Part shown: positions 1-9,081 of the stretch, in pieces
Layout: each line of letters begins with the position of its first letter
Position numbering within the stretch: position 1 is the first letter of the stretch
DNA from: Tractidigestivibacter montrealensis
Lineage (GTDB): Bacteria > Actinomycetota > Coriobacteriia > Coriobacteriales > Atopobiaceae
DNA: 64,000 bases
Direction: 5' to 3'
NCBI RefSeq assembly: GCF_024741235.1
Contig: NZ_JANSKA010000003.1
Span: 124,001 to 188,000, forward strand
Program-made: the position numbers and the translations under genes
Notes under the pieces: generated by a model
The model's input: the letters and a program-made list of their open reading frames with translations, nothing else
Told to the model about the DNA's origin: nothing
Database searches by the model: none

Positions 1-1475
1 CCTGCGCCCTTGGCAACCTCCAGATTCTCCTGGGCTTCTCCGCCGCTACGGTCTTTGGGGGCAACCCCTACCTCGGCGCCTCGCTCGGCGCGCTGCTCAT
101 CAGCTCCGACTTCATCAACGCATACAGTGCCAGCACCGCCATCGCCGAGGGCACCATGGTCACGCTCGACGTGATCCCCGGCATCTACAGCATCGACTGG
201 GTGGGCTACCAGGGCCACGTCATCCCCATCCTGGTGGGAGTGTGGATCCTCTGCTTCTTCGAGAAGCGACTCCACAAGGTCGTCCCCGAGATGTTCGACC
301 TCTTCCTCACCCCGCTGCTCTCGGTCTCTCTTGCCGCCTATATCACGATCCTCTTCGTCGGCCCCATCTTTGTCTGGCTTGAGAACAACATCCTCGGCCT
401 GCTCATGTGGCTGCTCCAGGTGCCCTTCGGCATTGGCTACATCATCATCGGCCTGATCTACTCGCCCTCCGTTGTCACCGGCCTGCACCAGATGTACACC
501 GCCATCGACGTCTCCATGCTCGCCCAGTACGGCGTCACCTACTGGCTGCCCATCGCCAGCGCCGCCAGCATCGCCCAGGGCGGTACCTGCCTGGCCGTTG
601 CGCTCAAGACCCACTCCGAGAAGACTAAGTCCCTCGCCGTTCCCGCCGGCATCTCCTGCCTGCTCGGCATCACCGAGCCCGCAATCTTTGGCGTGAACCT
701 GCCCAACATGAAGCCCTTCGTGGCAGGCATGATTGGCTCTGCTTGCGGCGCCCTGTGCTGCTTCATCTTCAACCTCGCCGCATCCGGCACTGGCGTCACC
801 GGCATCTTTGGCATCCTGCTCTGCATCGCGCAGCCGCTGCAGTACGTCATCATGTTCGCCGTCGCCTTTGGCGTGGCGTTCGCAATCTCCTCGGCGGTGT
901 ATCGCGACAAGGACGCCACAGCGGCACCCGAGAAGGTCGCTGCCCAGACCGCTGCGGCGGCCGACGAGGCACGCGCTCTCGAGGCAGACGAGAAGGCCGA
1001 GGCCCCCGCAGCCCAGGCCCCCAAGCCCGAGACCATCGGCGCCCCCGCAACCGGCACCGCCGTCTCCCTGACCGACGTCTCCGACCCCGTCTTTGCCTCG
1101 CTCGCCATGGGCAAGGGCATCGCGGTCGAGCCCACGGATGGCAAGATCGTCTCGCCTGTCGACGGCACCGTGACCGTAGTCGCCGAGACCGGGCACGCCC
1201 TTGGCCTGCTCTCCGACTCCGGCGCAGAGATTCTCATCCACATTGGCATCGATACTGTCGAGCTCAAGGGTGCGCCATTCACGCCCCTGGCCAAGGTGGG
1301 CGACCACGTGAGGCGCGGCGACGTCCTCATGGAGGCAGACCTTGGCGTCATCGAGGCGGCAGGCAAGAAGGCAACCACGATGCTCGTGATCACCAACACC
1401 GACGCATACTCCTCGGTTGACCAGCTCGCAACCGGCGCGGTCAAGGCCGGTGACGCCGTGGTGGCCACGCGCTAG
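1..1475 (+). CDS. scrA: PTS sucrose/beta-glucoside-type EIIBCA permease, 5'-truncated by window edge
   Basis: The reading frame is already open at the first complete codon (base 3) and ends TAG at 1473-1475, so the N-terminal IIB domain and part of IIC lie outside the window. What remains is a hydrophobic IIC permease with conserved stretches such as GITEPAIFGVNLP. An Ala/Glu/Pro-rich linker (around 900-1080) follows, then a C-terminal IIA domain of the glucose type. In that domain the phosphorylatable His lies in LIHIGIDTVEL, with DGTV and GDVLMEADL around it. The family transports and phosphorylates sugar at the cytoplasmic membrane. Sucrose is inferred because a GH32 sucrose-6-phosphate hydrolase follows 82 bp downstream on the same strand. 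A beta-glucoside or trehalose permease would look similar, so the symbol is provisional. Confidence 0.85.
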   Translation, partial: CALGNLQILLGFSAATVFGGNPYLGASLGALLISSDFINAYSASTAIAEGTMVTLDVIPGIYSIDWVGYQGHVIPILVGVWILCFFEKRLHKVVPEMFDLFLTPLLSVSLAAYITILFVGPIFVWLENNILGLLMWLLQVPFGIGYIIIGLIYSPSVVTGLHQMYTAIDVSMLAQYGVTYWLPIASAASIAQGGTCLAVALKTHSEKTKSLAVPAGISCLLGITEPAIFGVNLPNMKPFVAGMIGSACGALCCFIFNLAASGTGVTGIFGILLCIAQPLQYVIMFAVAFGVAFAISSAVYRDKDATAAPEKVAAQTAAAADEARALEADEKAEAPAAQAPKPETIGAPATGTAVSLTDVSDPVFASLAMGKGIAVEPTDGKIVSPVDGTVTVVAETGHALGLLSDSGAEILIHIGIDTVELKGAPFTPLAKVGDHVRRGDVLMEADLGVIEAAGKKATTMLVITNTDAYSSVDQLATGAVKAGDAVVATR

Positions 1476-1557
1476 GCGCAACCACTGCTCCACATACGGG
1501 CGGTCGCCTCTGGTGGCCGCCCGTCTCGCATATCCGCACCCACTTGAGAGGAGCCCC

Positions 1558-2988
1558 ATGTCCCCCACGCACGAGCGCTGGACGCCCCACTTCCACCTGG
1601 CCCCACGCCAGGGGTGGCTCAACGACCCCAACGGCCTCTGCCAGTTCCACGGTACCTACCACGTCTTCTACCAGTCGGCGCCCGCGTGGCCCGCTCCCGG
1701 AAAGAAGGGCTGGGGGCACTTCGCCAGTCGTGACCTGGTGCGCTGGGAGGACCTGGGCGAACCCCTCGTGCCCTCCATCCCCGAGGACGCCGATGGCGTC
1801 TACTCCGGCTCGGCGCTGGTGGTCACAGGCGGCGCGCAGGACGGAGGCGACCTCCTGCGCCTTTACTACACCGGCAACGTCAAGTACGAGGGCGACCACA
1901 TCCACAACGGCCGCGACTCCAACCAGGTCATGGTCACGAGCGATGATGGCGTCTCGCTCTCCGAGAAGAAGGTTCTGCTCCGCCCCAAGGACTACCCCTC
2001 CGACCTCACGCGCCACGTGCGCGACCCCAAGGTCTGGGAGCAGGACGGACGCTACTACATGGTGCTGGGTGCCCGCCGCTCTGACGACGTGGGCGACGTC
2101 CTTCTCTACGAATCCTCTGATGCCGTGGAGTGGGCATATCGCGGACGCATCGAGTCCACGCATTCCTTTGGCTACATGTGGGAGTGCCCCAACGTCATCC
2201 AGGTGGACGGCCATGATTACCTCGTGGTTTGTCCGCAAGGCCTGCCCAGCGAGCCCACGCGCTGGCAGAACCTCTACCAGGCCGGATACTTTCCGCTGCC
2301 GCAGGGCATCCTTGCTACCACGCAGGTGGACGAGACGAGCTTCGTCGAGCTCGACTGGGGCTTCGACTTCTATGCGCCGCAGGTCTTTGAGGACGAGAAG
2401 GGCCGCTGCATCCTCATCGGCTGGATGGGCATGCCAGACGCGGACTACACCTCGGCACCGGACGGGCTTGCCTGGTGCCACTGCCTCACCGTCCCGCGCG
2501 AGGTAACGGTTGGGGAGGACGGCCTTCTCCGACAGTGGCCCGTTACCGAGATTGACGGCCTTCGCGGCTTTGCCCAGCCAGTGAGCCCATCGGCGGGCGC
2601 GATTCTCCCCCACCACTACGCCGACATCGAGCTTCTGGGCATCGAGGGCAACCTCGAGATGGGGTTCGACGGACAGCTGCAGCTTTCCTTCTCGGCAGAA
2701 GATGGCCTGCTGAGAATGGCGTTTACGGACGAGAAGGCCGCCTCCGGCCGCACCGAGCGCGTGCTTCCACTTGCAGCGCTGCACGAGCTCCGCGTGCTGG
2801 TGGACGGCTCCACCGTGGAGGTCTACGTGAACCACGGCGAGGAGGTCCTCTCGACCAGGTGGTTCCCCACGGCAGACACGCTGCTGGTCACCCTGCATGC
2901 TACCTGCGAGAGCGCCCGCTCCTGGGAGATGGGCGGCGAGCCTCCGCGCGCGTTACGACGCTTCCGGCACGTGGCGCCTGGCGCGTGA
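1558..2988 (+). CDS. scrB: Sucrose-6-phosphate hydrolase (GH32 beta-fructofuranosidase)
   Basis: The 476-aa enzyme is predicted to hydrolyse sucrose 6-phosphate to glucose 6-phosphate and fructose in the cytoplasm; there is no signal peptide. The GH32 landmarks are all present: WLNDPNG with the nucleophile Asp23, the RDP motif (Asp156), and WECPN with the acid/base Glu209. A C-terminal beta-sandwich with SFSAEDGLLRM and VDGSTVEVYVN follows. The ATG at 1558 is chosen because GAGAGGAG lies just upstream and the protein then starts like its family; the longer open frame back to 1417 overlaps the PTS gene and has no such signal. It probably forms an operon with the PTS permease and ends at the hairpin at 3059. 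A plain invertase acting on unphosphorylated sucrose is less likely beside a PTS. Confidence 0.93.
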   Translation: MSPTHERWTPHFHLAPRQGWLNDPNGLCQFHGTYHVFYQSAPAWPAPGKKGWGHFASRDLVRWEDLGEPLVPSIPEDADGVYSGSALVVTGGAQDGGDLLRLYYTGNVKYEGDHIHNGRDSNQVMVTSDDGVSLSEKKVLLRPKDYPSDLTRHVRDPKVWEQDGRYYMVLGARRSDDVGDVLLYESSDAVEWAYRGRIESTHSFGYMWECPNVIQVDGHDYLVVCPQGLPSEPTRWQNLYQAGYFPLPQGILATTQVDETSFVELDWGFDFYAPQVFEDEKGRCILIGWMGMPDADYTSAPDGLAWCHCLTVPREVTVGEDGLLRQWPVTEIDGLRGFAQPVSPSAGAILPHHYADIELLGIEGNLEMGFDGQLQLSFSAEDGLLRMAFTDEKAASGRTERVLPLAALHELRVLVDGSTVEVYVNHGEEVLSTRWFPTADTLLVTLHATCESARSWEMGGEPPRALRRFRHVAPGA

Positions 2989-3058
2989 CACCCGATGCGC
3001 GACGTCTCTCGCGTGACGCCCGAAGGCCTTTCTCGTACGGGTTTTCCGCTATTCCCCA

Positions 3059-3093
3059 CGCTCCGGCGTCATTTTGGCGCCGGAGCGTTTACT
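3059..3093 (+). terminator. Rho-independent terminator after scrB
   Basis: A perfect 10-bp stem, CGCTCCGGCG and CGCCGGAGCG, encloses a 9-nt loop and is followed by TTTACTTTG. It lies 70 bp past the scrB stop and should end the sucrose operon. Confidence 0.75.
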
Positions 3094-3154
3094 TTGTACG
3101 CGCCTACTGCCAAAACGGGCCTTCCGGCGGCGGGCGGTAGCACCCCACTCCCCT

Positions 3155-3981
3155 TTACGAGTACGTAACCCTCACAGTAGGCAAGATCCCGTTCATGGCA
3201 TTGGAGTTGACCACCACGTAGAGGTACCGATGCACCGATCTGTGCAGGTTGTTGAGGGTATAGGCGCTTCTCGGATCATCGACGGTACCCATTGCGGCAG
3301 TCGCCAGCATGAGGTCCGTCCCGGCGGCAATCCCCTGGTCGTGGTCCATGTAGTAGTCATCCACGTTGAAGTCCGAGAGGACAACTCCGTCAAAGCCCCA
3401 CTCGTCACGCAGCAGGCCCGTCTGAAGGTCCTCTCGGCCACCGCCCCAAGTGTTTCCAAGGAAGCTGTAGCAGCTCATGATCGAGAGCGGCACATTCACC
3501 TTGGTCTGTGCCTGCTCCCCCGTCGACACGTCCAGCGCGGGCACCGCGCGCCGCGAGGATGACTTGACCACCATCTCGAACGGTCGCGCATAGATCTCGC
3601 GGACGGCCTGCTCGGTGGCCCAGGTGCACAGATGCTCCCTGCGGCTGGTCTCCTGGTCGTACACGCAGAAGTGTTTGAGCATGTTGACCATGCCGCACGA
3701 GGCGCCACCATCCACCATGGCCCGGGCAAGGGCCCCCGTAAGCAGTGGGTCTTCCGAGTAGTACTCGTAGTTCCTGCCCGAGAAGGGCGAACGGTGCATG
3801 TTGATTGCCGGACTCCACCAGCCAAAGATGCGTCAAGTGCCTCGATGCCCTGCACGCCGCTGGGCTCCTCGAAACCATTCCCCCCGTTCCGCGTCGTCGT
3901 AGCTGCACAGCCCGCCTGCGCGCAGGCGGCAAGCGCACCGGCAGCAAGGCCGAGCGCCTGTCGACGTGTAACATCCCGCAT
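3155..3981 (-). pseudogene. Decayed Tat-exported GH3 beta-glucosidase remnant
   Basis: Two pieces of one gene are visible in different frames. The 5' piece starts at 3981 with a good Shine-Dalgarno. It encodes a twin-arginine lipoprotein-like leader (TRRQALGLAAGALAACAQAGC) and about 20 more residues. Near 3830 the frame is lost. The second piece then runs to the stop at 3155 in another frame and is clearly GH3: NMHRSPFSGRNYEYYSEDPL, MLKHF, LRDEWGFDGVVLSDF with the catalytic Asp motif, and AGTDLML. Most of the N-terminal catalytic barrel is missing, and the (alpha/beta) and fibronectin-like C-terminal domains are absent. The locus therefore looks like a deletion plus frameshift relic, not a working enzyme. 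A sequencing error could explain the frameshift but not the missing domains. Confidence 0.8.
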
Positions 3982-4092
3982 AATGACCCCTCACCCAAGC
4001 CCAGCATGAACGCACTCCGCGCGCGTTCCGGAAAGGGTATCCGCCATACGGCAGCCAGTCCCAGACTCGTCGCGATTGGTCGACGCCTTAAC

Positions 4093-4133
4093 GCAAAATG
4101 CCGTGCCCGCCACCGGGTGGCAGGCGCGGCATT
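4093..4133 (-). terminator. Terminator of the asnS-corA transcript
   Basis: Read on the minus strand, a long imperfect hairpin with outer arms AATGCCG and CGGCATT and inner GCCACC/GGTGGC pairing is followed by TTTTGCG. It sits 31 bp beyond the corA stop. Confidence 0.6.
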
Positions 4134-4163
4134 GAGACGCGCTTCTGGGCCCCGCGCCGGCGG

Positions 4164-5144
4164 CTACCTGACAACGCGGCTCTTCAGAATCCAGAACGTC
4201 GCAAACACGGAGAGCCCTATGGAGAGAATGACCGGGAACACCCATGTCTCGTCCATGGGAAGCCCGGTGTTCATGCCGTAGAACGAGAAGACCGTGGTGG
4301 GAACGGAAAGCACAAGCGTGATGATGGCGAGGGTGCGCATTGTGAGGTTGAGGTTGTTGTTGATGATCGAGCCAAACGTTTCCATGGTCTCGTTGTAGAC
4401 CTGCGTGTATATCTCGCACATCTCGATGGCCTGCTTGACCTCAACGGACGTGTCGTTCAGAAGGTCTCGGTCCTCGTCGTAGAGCTTGAGGATACGTCCG
4501 TAGCTTATGCGCTGGATGGTGGTGTCGAGTGCCTTGAGCGATGTCGAGAAGTACACCAGCGACTTCTCGAACCCCAGCATCTTGATGAGCTCCTCGTTGC
4601 GCATGGACCTCCGAAGCTCGCGCTCGTTCTCGCGAAACTGGCGGTTCACCGAACGCAAGTCAATCTGGTAGCGCCTGGAGATGTGCAGCAGAATCTGCAG
4701 CAGGAAGCGCGTGCGCTGTGCCGTATTGATGTCGCGGACCCGGCCACTCTCGAAGGCGGAGATGGTCCAGTTCTCCTTGAGGCTCACGGTCATGACCAGG
4801 TCCTTCTCGGGCAGGAAGAGCACGGCGAGCGGATGGGTGTCGTACTGGACGATCGAGGCGCTCTCGGCCTCGCTCTTGTCCTCCACGAAGGGGCAGTCCA
4901 TAATCACGAGCACCTGCCTGGTCTCGTCGTCCCGCTCGATGCGCGAGCTCTCCTCGTCATCGAGCGCAGAGGCGACAAAGTCCGGTATGACGCCCATCTC
5001 GCTTTGCATCCAGGCGCGCTCCCGCTTGGTGGGGGCCACGACGCTTACCCAGCATCCCGGGCAGGGCCCCGCCACTCGTGAGGTGAGAAAGACCTTCTCA
5101 CCGCTCTCGTCCTCCTCGACGGATGTCTTGAAGCACTCGATCAC
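4164..5144 (-). CDS. corA: CorA-family divalent cation transporter
   Basis: This 326-aa protein matches the CorA magnesium channel family. It has a large acidic cytoplasmic N-terminal domain, a long helical stalk (about residues 140-260), and two C-terminal membrane helices. The first helix ends in the diagnostic YGMN (GMN at 290-292), and a short basic tail (KSRVVR) closes the protein. Family members form pentamers that carry Mg2+ (or Co2+/Ni2+) across the cytoplasmic membrane. The start is GTG at 5144, with GGGGCAGGG upstream; no ATG lies in a better position. Only 26 bp separate it from asnS on the same strand, so the two are probably co-transcribed. The exact metal cannot be read from the sequence. 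Confidence 0.9.
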   Translation of the reverse strand: MIECFKTSVEEDESGEKVFLTSRVAGPCPGCWVSVVAPTKRERAWMQSEMGVIPDFVASALDDEESSRIERDDETRQVLVIMDCPFVEDKSEAESASIVQYDTHPLAVLFLPEKDLVMTVSLKENWTISAFESGRVRDINTAQRTRFLLQILLHISRRYQIDLRSVNRQFRENERELRRSMRNEELIKMLGFEKSLVYFSTSLKALDTTIQRISYGRILKLYDEDRDLLNDTSVEVKQAIEMCEIYTQVYNETMETFGSIINNNLNLTMRTLAIITLVLSVPTTVFSFYGMNTGLPMDETWVFPVILSIGLSVFATFWILKSRVVR

Positions 5145-5170
5145 AGGCCCTGCCCCTACTCTTAGCGCCC

Positions 5171-6610
5171 TTAGAAGTCCGCGTTGCCCACGGTGCGCGG
5201 GTGCGGCAGCACGTCACGGATGTTGTCGACGCCCGTGAGGTACATGACCAGGCGCTCGAAGCCCAGGCCAAAGCCCGCGTGGTGGCAGCCGCCATAGCGT
5301 CGCAGGTCAAGGTAGTACTTGTACTGCTCGGGATCCATGCCCAGCTCCTGGATGCGGCGCTCGAGCACGTCCAGGCGCTCCTCGCGCTGAGAGCCGCCGA
5401 TGATCTCGCCAATGCCGGGGACTAGGCAGTCCGCAGCGGCAACGGTCTTGCCGTCGTCGTTCAGGCGCATGTAGAACGCCTTGATGTCGCGCGGGTAGTC
5501 CGTCACGAACGTGGGGCGCTTGAAGTGCTTCTCGGTGAGGAAGCGCTCGTGCTCGGTCTGGAGGTCAACGCCCCAGGAGACGGGGTATTCGAACATCGTG
5601 CCGGAGTTCTGGGCGTCCTCGAGGATCTTCACGGCGTCGGTGTAGCTCACGCGCGCGAAGTCGCTCGTGGCAACGTGCTGCAAGCGCTCCTTGAGGCCCT
5701 TGTCCACCCACTTGTTGAAGAAGTCCAGCTCGTCGGGGCAGTGCTCCATCACGTAGGTGATGACGAACTTGAGCATCTCCTCCGAGACGTCCATCTCGCC
5801 CTCGAGGTCGCAGAAGGCCATCTCGGGCTCGACCATCCAGAACTCGGCGGCATGACGGCGCGTGTTGGAGTTCTCGGCGCGGAAGGTGGGGCCAAAGGTG
5901 TAGACGTCGCCAAAGCTCATGGCAAAGTTCTCGGCCTGGAGCTGACCGGAGACCGTGAGGTTGGTGGGCTTGCCAAAGAAGTCCTTGCTGTAGTCCACCT
6001 TGCCGTTCTCGGTGAGGGGCGGGTTGGCCGGGTCGATGGTGGTCACGCGGAACATCTCGCCCGCGCCCTCGGCGTCCGACGCGGTGATGATGGGAGTGTT
6101 CACGTAGAGGAAGCCACGCTCCTGGAAGAAGCGGTGGATGGCAAAGGCGGCCACGCTGCGCACGCGGAAGACCGCACGGAAGAGGTTGGTACGGCTGCGC
6201 AGATGCTGCTGGGTGCGCAGGAACTCGCGCGTCTGGCGCTTCTTCTGCATGGGGTAGTCGGGCGCGGAGGCACCCTCCACCGTGACGGTCTCTGCCTGCA
6301 GCTCGAAGGGCTGGGGACGGTCCGGCGTAAGCTCGAGCGTTCCGCGCACGATGAGGGCGGCGCCCACGTTCTGCGAGACAATCCCCTCGTACGTCTCGTC
6401 CCCCAAGCGCTCGCGGTTGACCACAACCTGCAGGTCCTTGAAGCAGCTGCCGTCGTTCAGGGTGACAAAGCCAAAGTTCTTCATGTCGCGGATGGAGCGC
6501 ACCCAGCCTGCGACGGTGAGCTCGGTGCCACCCAGCTGCTCCATGTCCGCGTAGAGCGCGGCGATTCTCGTGCGATTCAAGGGACGTCCTTCCTCTTGGA
6601 ATTGTGTCAT
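5171..6610 (-). CDS. asnS: Asparaginyl-tRNA synthetase
   Basis: This 479-aa class IIb aminoacyl-tRNA synthetase charges tRNA-Asn with asparagine. The N-terminal OB-fold anticodon-binding domain ([20 protein letters not shown]) occupies about residues 30-125. Motif 2 is [21 protein letters not shown], written here in its core [15 protein letters not shown], and motif 3 is [15 protein letters not shown]. The C-terminus, [13 protein letters not shown], is typical of AsnRS as opposed to AspRS. The ATG at 6610 is preferred over the in-frame start at 6670 because AGGACGG lies upstream and the longer form would run into the divergent msrC promoter region. The 77 bp between the two divergent genes must hold both promoters. 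Confidence 0.96.
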   Translation of the reverse strand: MTQFQEEGRPLNRTRIAALYADMEQLGGTELTVAGWVRSIRDMKNFGFVTLNDGSCFKDLQVVVNRERLGDETYEGIVSQNVGAALIVRGTLELTPDRPQPFELQAETVTVEGASAPDYPMQKKRQTREFLRTQQHLRSRTNLFRAVFRVRSVAAFAIHRFFQERGFLYVNTPIITASDAEGAGEMFRVTTIDPANPPLTENGKVDYSKDFFGKPTNLTVSGQLQAENFAMSFGDVYTFGPTFRAENSNTRRHAAEFWMVEPEMAFCDLEGEMDVSEEMLKFVITYVMEHCPDELDFFNKWVDKGLKERLQHVATSDFARVSYTDAVKILEDAQNSGTMFEYPVSWGVDLQTEHERFLTEKHFKRPTFVTDYPRDIKAFYMRLNDDGKTVAAADCLVPGIGEIIGGSQREERLDVLERRIQELGMDPEQYKYYLDLRRYGGCHHAGFGLGFERLVMYLTGVDNIRDVLPHPRTVGNADF

Positions 6611-6687
6611 GCTCGTTAACCGTCCTATCTTATCGCGACGAGCTGGCACCGCATCCATCATTCTCCGCACTGGAAGGAGACGCCATC

Positions 6688-7215
6688 ATGGACAACCCGC
6701 AGACCACAGACTACGAACTTCTCGCTCAGCAGGTAGGCTCACTTGCCGAGGGAACGCCGGGTTGGCTGCCCGCCCTTGCCAACGCGGCCGCCCTCCTGGG
6801 CGAAAGTCTGTCAGACATCAACTGGGTGGGCTTCTACGTGGCCGTCGCAGGTCCCACAGGCAAGCAGGACCTTGTCCTTGGCCCCTTCTGGGGACGTCCC
6901 GCCTGCGTGAGCATCCCCTATGGCGCCGGCGTCTGCGGAAGGGCCGTCGAGACAAACGAGCCCCAAATCGTGCCCGACGTCCACGCCTTCCCGGGCCACA
7001 TTGCCTGCGACGCCGCTTCGCGCTCGGAACTCGTGGTGCCCATCGACGTAACCGCCGCTGACGGCAGCACCACCGTCTGGGGCGTCCTCGACTGCGACAG
7101 CCCTGTCCCCGCGCGCTTCTCGGCGGCGGACCTCGACGGATTCGCGCTCATCGTACGCGCGCTGGAGAAGTTTGCAGACCTTGTCAATCCTGCCGTGCGC
7201 CCCGCGCGCTCGTAG
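6688..7215 (+). CDS. msrC: Free methionine-(R)-sulfoxide reductase (GAF domain)
   Basis: The 175-aa single GAF-domain protein reduces free methionine-R-sulfoxide, repairing oxidised methionine in the cytoplasm. All three family cysteines are present: PACVSIPYG, GVCGRA and the catalytic HIACDAASRSELVVPI. The core NWVGFYVA is also typical. The ATG at 6688 has GGAAGGAGA upstream; the frame is open back to 6604 but that part overlaps asnS. It is divergent from asnS and sits 50 bp upstream of pyrE, with which it may be co-transcribed. An oxidant-repair enzyme fits an anaerobe that meets transient oxygen. Confidence 0.9.
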   Translation: MDNPQTTDYELLAQQVGSLAEGTPGWLPALANAAALLGESLSDINWVGFYVAVAGPTGKQDLVLGPFWGRPACVSIPYGAGVCGRAVETNEPQIVPDVHAFPGHIACDAASRSELVVPIDVTAADGSTTVWGVLDCDSPVPARFSAADLDGFALIVRALEKFADLVNPAVRPARS

Positions 7216-7265
7216 TCGCGTAGAATCTCATGCGAGACGATCGTCACCACCGAGAGGAGACGTCA

Positions 7266-7928
7266 ATGGAGGAGTACAAGCGCCAGTTCATCGACTTCAT
7301 GGTCGAGAGCAAGGTGCTCAAGTTTGGCGAGTTCACCCTCAAGAGCGGCAGGAAGTCGCCATTCTTCATGAACGCGGGAGCCTACGTCACGGGCTCACAG
7401 CTCAAGCGCCTGGGCGAGTTCTATGCCCGTGCCATCCACGACAACTTTGGCCTGGACTTCGACGTGCTCTTTGGGCCCGCCTACAAGGGCATCCCCTTGG
7501 CGGTCTCCTGCGCCATCGCCTTTCACGACCTCTACGGCAAGGAGGTGCGCTACTGCTCCAACCGCAAGGAGGTCAAGGACCACGGTGCCGACAAGGGCAA
7601 CCTCCTTGGAAGCGAACTTAGAGACGGCGACCGCGTGGTTATGATTGAGGACGTCACCACCTCCGGCAAGTCCATCGACGAGACCTACCCCATCGTGACC
7701 GGCGCGGCCGCGGTCGAAGTCAAGGGCCTTATCGTCTCGCTCAACCGCATGGAGGTGGGCAAGGGCGGCAAGGTGAGCGCCCAGGAAGAGATCCAGGAGC
7801 GCTACGGCTTCCCCGTCGCAAGCATTGTGACCATGGCCGAGGTCGTCGAGGCGCTCAACGGCACCGTCATTACGCCAGAGCTCAAGGCCGCCATTGACGA
7901 GTACTACGAGAAGTACGGCGTAAAGTAG
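7266..7928 (+). CDS. pyrE: Orotate phosphoribosyltransferase
   Basis: This 220-aa enzyme joins orotate to PRPP to give orotidine 5'-phosphate in pyrimidine synthesis. The PRPP-binding signature VVMIEDVTTSGKSI is intact, as are the phosphate loop FGPAYKGIPLAVS and the flexible catalytic loop with KEVKDHG. The ATG at 7266 is preceded by GAGAGGAGAC; upstream in-frame codons have no ribosome-binding site. No other pyr genes are nearby, so the gene is detached from a pyrimidine operon here. A GC-rich hairpin follows at 7967. Confidence 0.95.
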   Translation: MEEYKRQFIDFMVESKVLKFGEFTLKSGRKSPFFMNAGAYVTGSQLKRLGEFYARAIHDNFGLDFDVLFGPAYKGIPLAVSCAIAFHDLYGKEVRYCSNRKEVKDHGADKGNLLGSELRDGDRVVMIEDVTTSGKSIDETYPIVTGAAAVEVKGLIVSLNRMEVGKGGKVSAQEEIQERYGFPVASIVTMAEVVEALNGTVITPELKAAIDEYYEKYGVK

Positions 7929-7966
7929 CGCGCGGATACAAGCGCCGCTTCACGCGGCACAGAAAC

Positions 7967-7996
7967 GCGGGGCGTCAGCACAAGCTGGCGCCCCGC
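7967..7996. terminator. Convergent hairpin terminator between pyrE and the DUF5692 gene
   Basis: GCGGGGCGTCAGC pairs with GCTGGCGCCCCGC (one T-G wobble) around an ACAA loop. It lies between two converging genes and has only a weak T-run on the minus side (GTTTCT), so a bidirectional role is inferred. Confidence 0.6.
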
Positions 7997-8031
7997 ATGC
8001 GTTGCGAGCGGCTTGTCTTGCCCTGCTCGTC

Positions 8032-9024
8032 CTACGCGGCCAGATCGGCGCGACGGGCCGTGGCCTCCTCGAAGTCGCGGGTGCCCACAAAGACGTCCTG
8101 CTTGTAGGGGTTGACGCCCAGCTTCTTGGCACGGTAGGCAATGTAGCAGATGGCAGTCACATTGGCCGCGAGCGCGATCACAGAGACCACGGTCGCCGTG
8201 GTGGGGTTGAGCGTGGAGTGCGTCACGAAGACGGACTCCTCCTGGAACGCGGGGAAGACCTGCGCGAACATGCACCAGATGGCAAGCGTGTTGGCGCGGT
8301 TTTGGATCCAGCCGCCCTTGTTCCAGAGCGCGTTTGCCACCGTGGGGGCAAGGAGCAGCGCCAGGCCGCAGTACCAGGCGTGGTGCGGCAGGCAATTGTA
8401 GGTGTAGCAGAAGTTCCAGATGTCGTAGGCACCAATGAAGACCCAGGTCATGTCGGGCCAGAGCATGTCTCGCCCGTCCTTGGAGGAGTAGACGTTCCAC
8501 CAGGCCGTCATGCAGAAGATGTTGATGATGCCGGCAATGCCGTTGAAGACGTTGTTCCAGCCCGCGAGCTGCGTCGCGCCCTCTGAGGTCACCCACGTGC
8601 TCTGACCGAGCGCAAAGAAGTGGTAGGCGCTCTCGAAGTCGGAGCAGACGGCAATGAGGATGTTGATCGCGACGATTGCAAAGGGGAAGGCGCGGAACCA
8701 ATGCGCGCGGCCAAGGCTTCCCCACTGGTACTTGATGACCATGAAGCCGATGCAGCCGGCAAGCGCGGCGTAGACCTTGGCGTAGTGGAACCAGCTGTTC
8801 TGGTAGATGTGGGTTGGGTTGGTGAGCGCCCACTCCTGACCCTGCGCCACGCCCACGGCAATGGCAATGCAGTAGATGGTCATTGCCACGGGCAGCACAC
8901 CAAACATGATGAGCCCCCCGACCTTTGACCTGCGGGCAAACTCGTTGAGCACGATGAGCCCAACGAAGACCATCACCCACCCCAGGAGCTGGAACGGCAG
9001 ATTGGCGCTGTGGTCGAACAACAT
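8032..9024 (-). CDS. Multi-pass membrane protein, DUF5692-like
   Basis: The 330-aa product is almost wholly hydrophobic, with about nine predicted membrane helices and many Trp and aromatic residues (for example WWNVYSSKDGRDMLWPDMTW and CYTYNCLPHHAWYCGLALLL). I believe it belongs to the DUF5692 family of Coriobacteriia, whose function is unknown; the family name is from memory and was not checked. The C-terminus is a short charged tail. The gene starts at ATG 9024 with AGAGAGGAAG upstream. It lies 57 bp behind the broken tetR gene on the same strand, so it was probably the regulator's target or co-transcribed with it. No transport or enzyme motif is visible. Confidence 0.7.
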   Translation of the reverse strand: MLFDHSANLPFQLLGWVMVFVGLIVLNEFARRSKVGGLIMFGVLPVAMTIYCIAIAVGVAQGQEWALTNPTHIYQNSWFHYAKVYAALAGCIGFMVIKYQWGSLGRAHWFRAFPFAIVAINILIAVCSDFESAYHFFALGQSTWVTSEGATQLAGWNNVFNGIAGIINIFCMTAWWNVYSSKDGRDMLWPDMTWVFIGAYDIWNFCYTYNCLPHHAWYCGLALLLAPTVANALWNKGGWIQNRANTLAIWCMFAQVFPAFQEESVFVTHSTLNPTTATVVSVIALAANVTAICYIAYRAKKLGVNPYKQDVFVGTRDFEEATARRADLAA

Positions 9025-9081
9025 GGCACTTCCTCTCTCTTGCTGTCTTTGGGAAAACGCTACCGTCGCGCCGTGGCGCGG

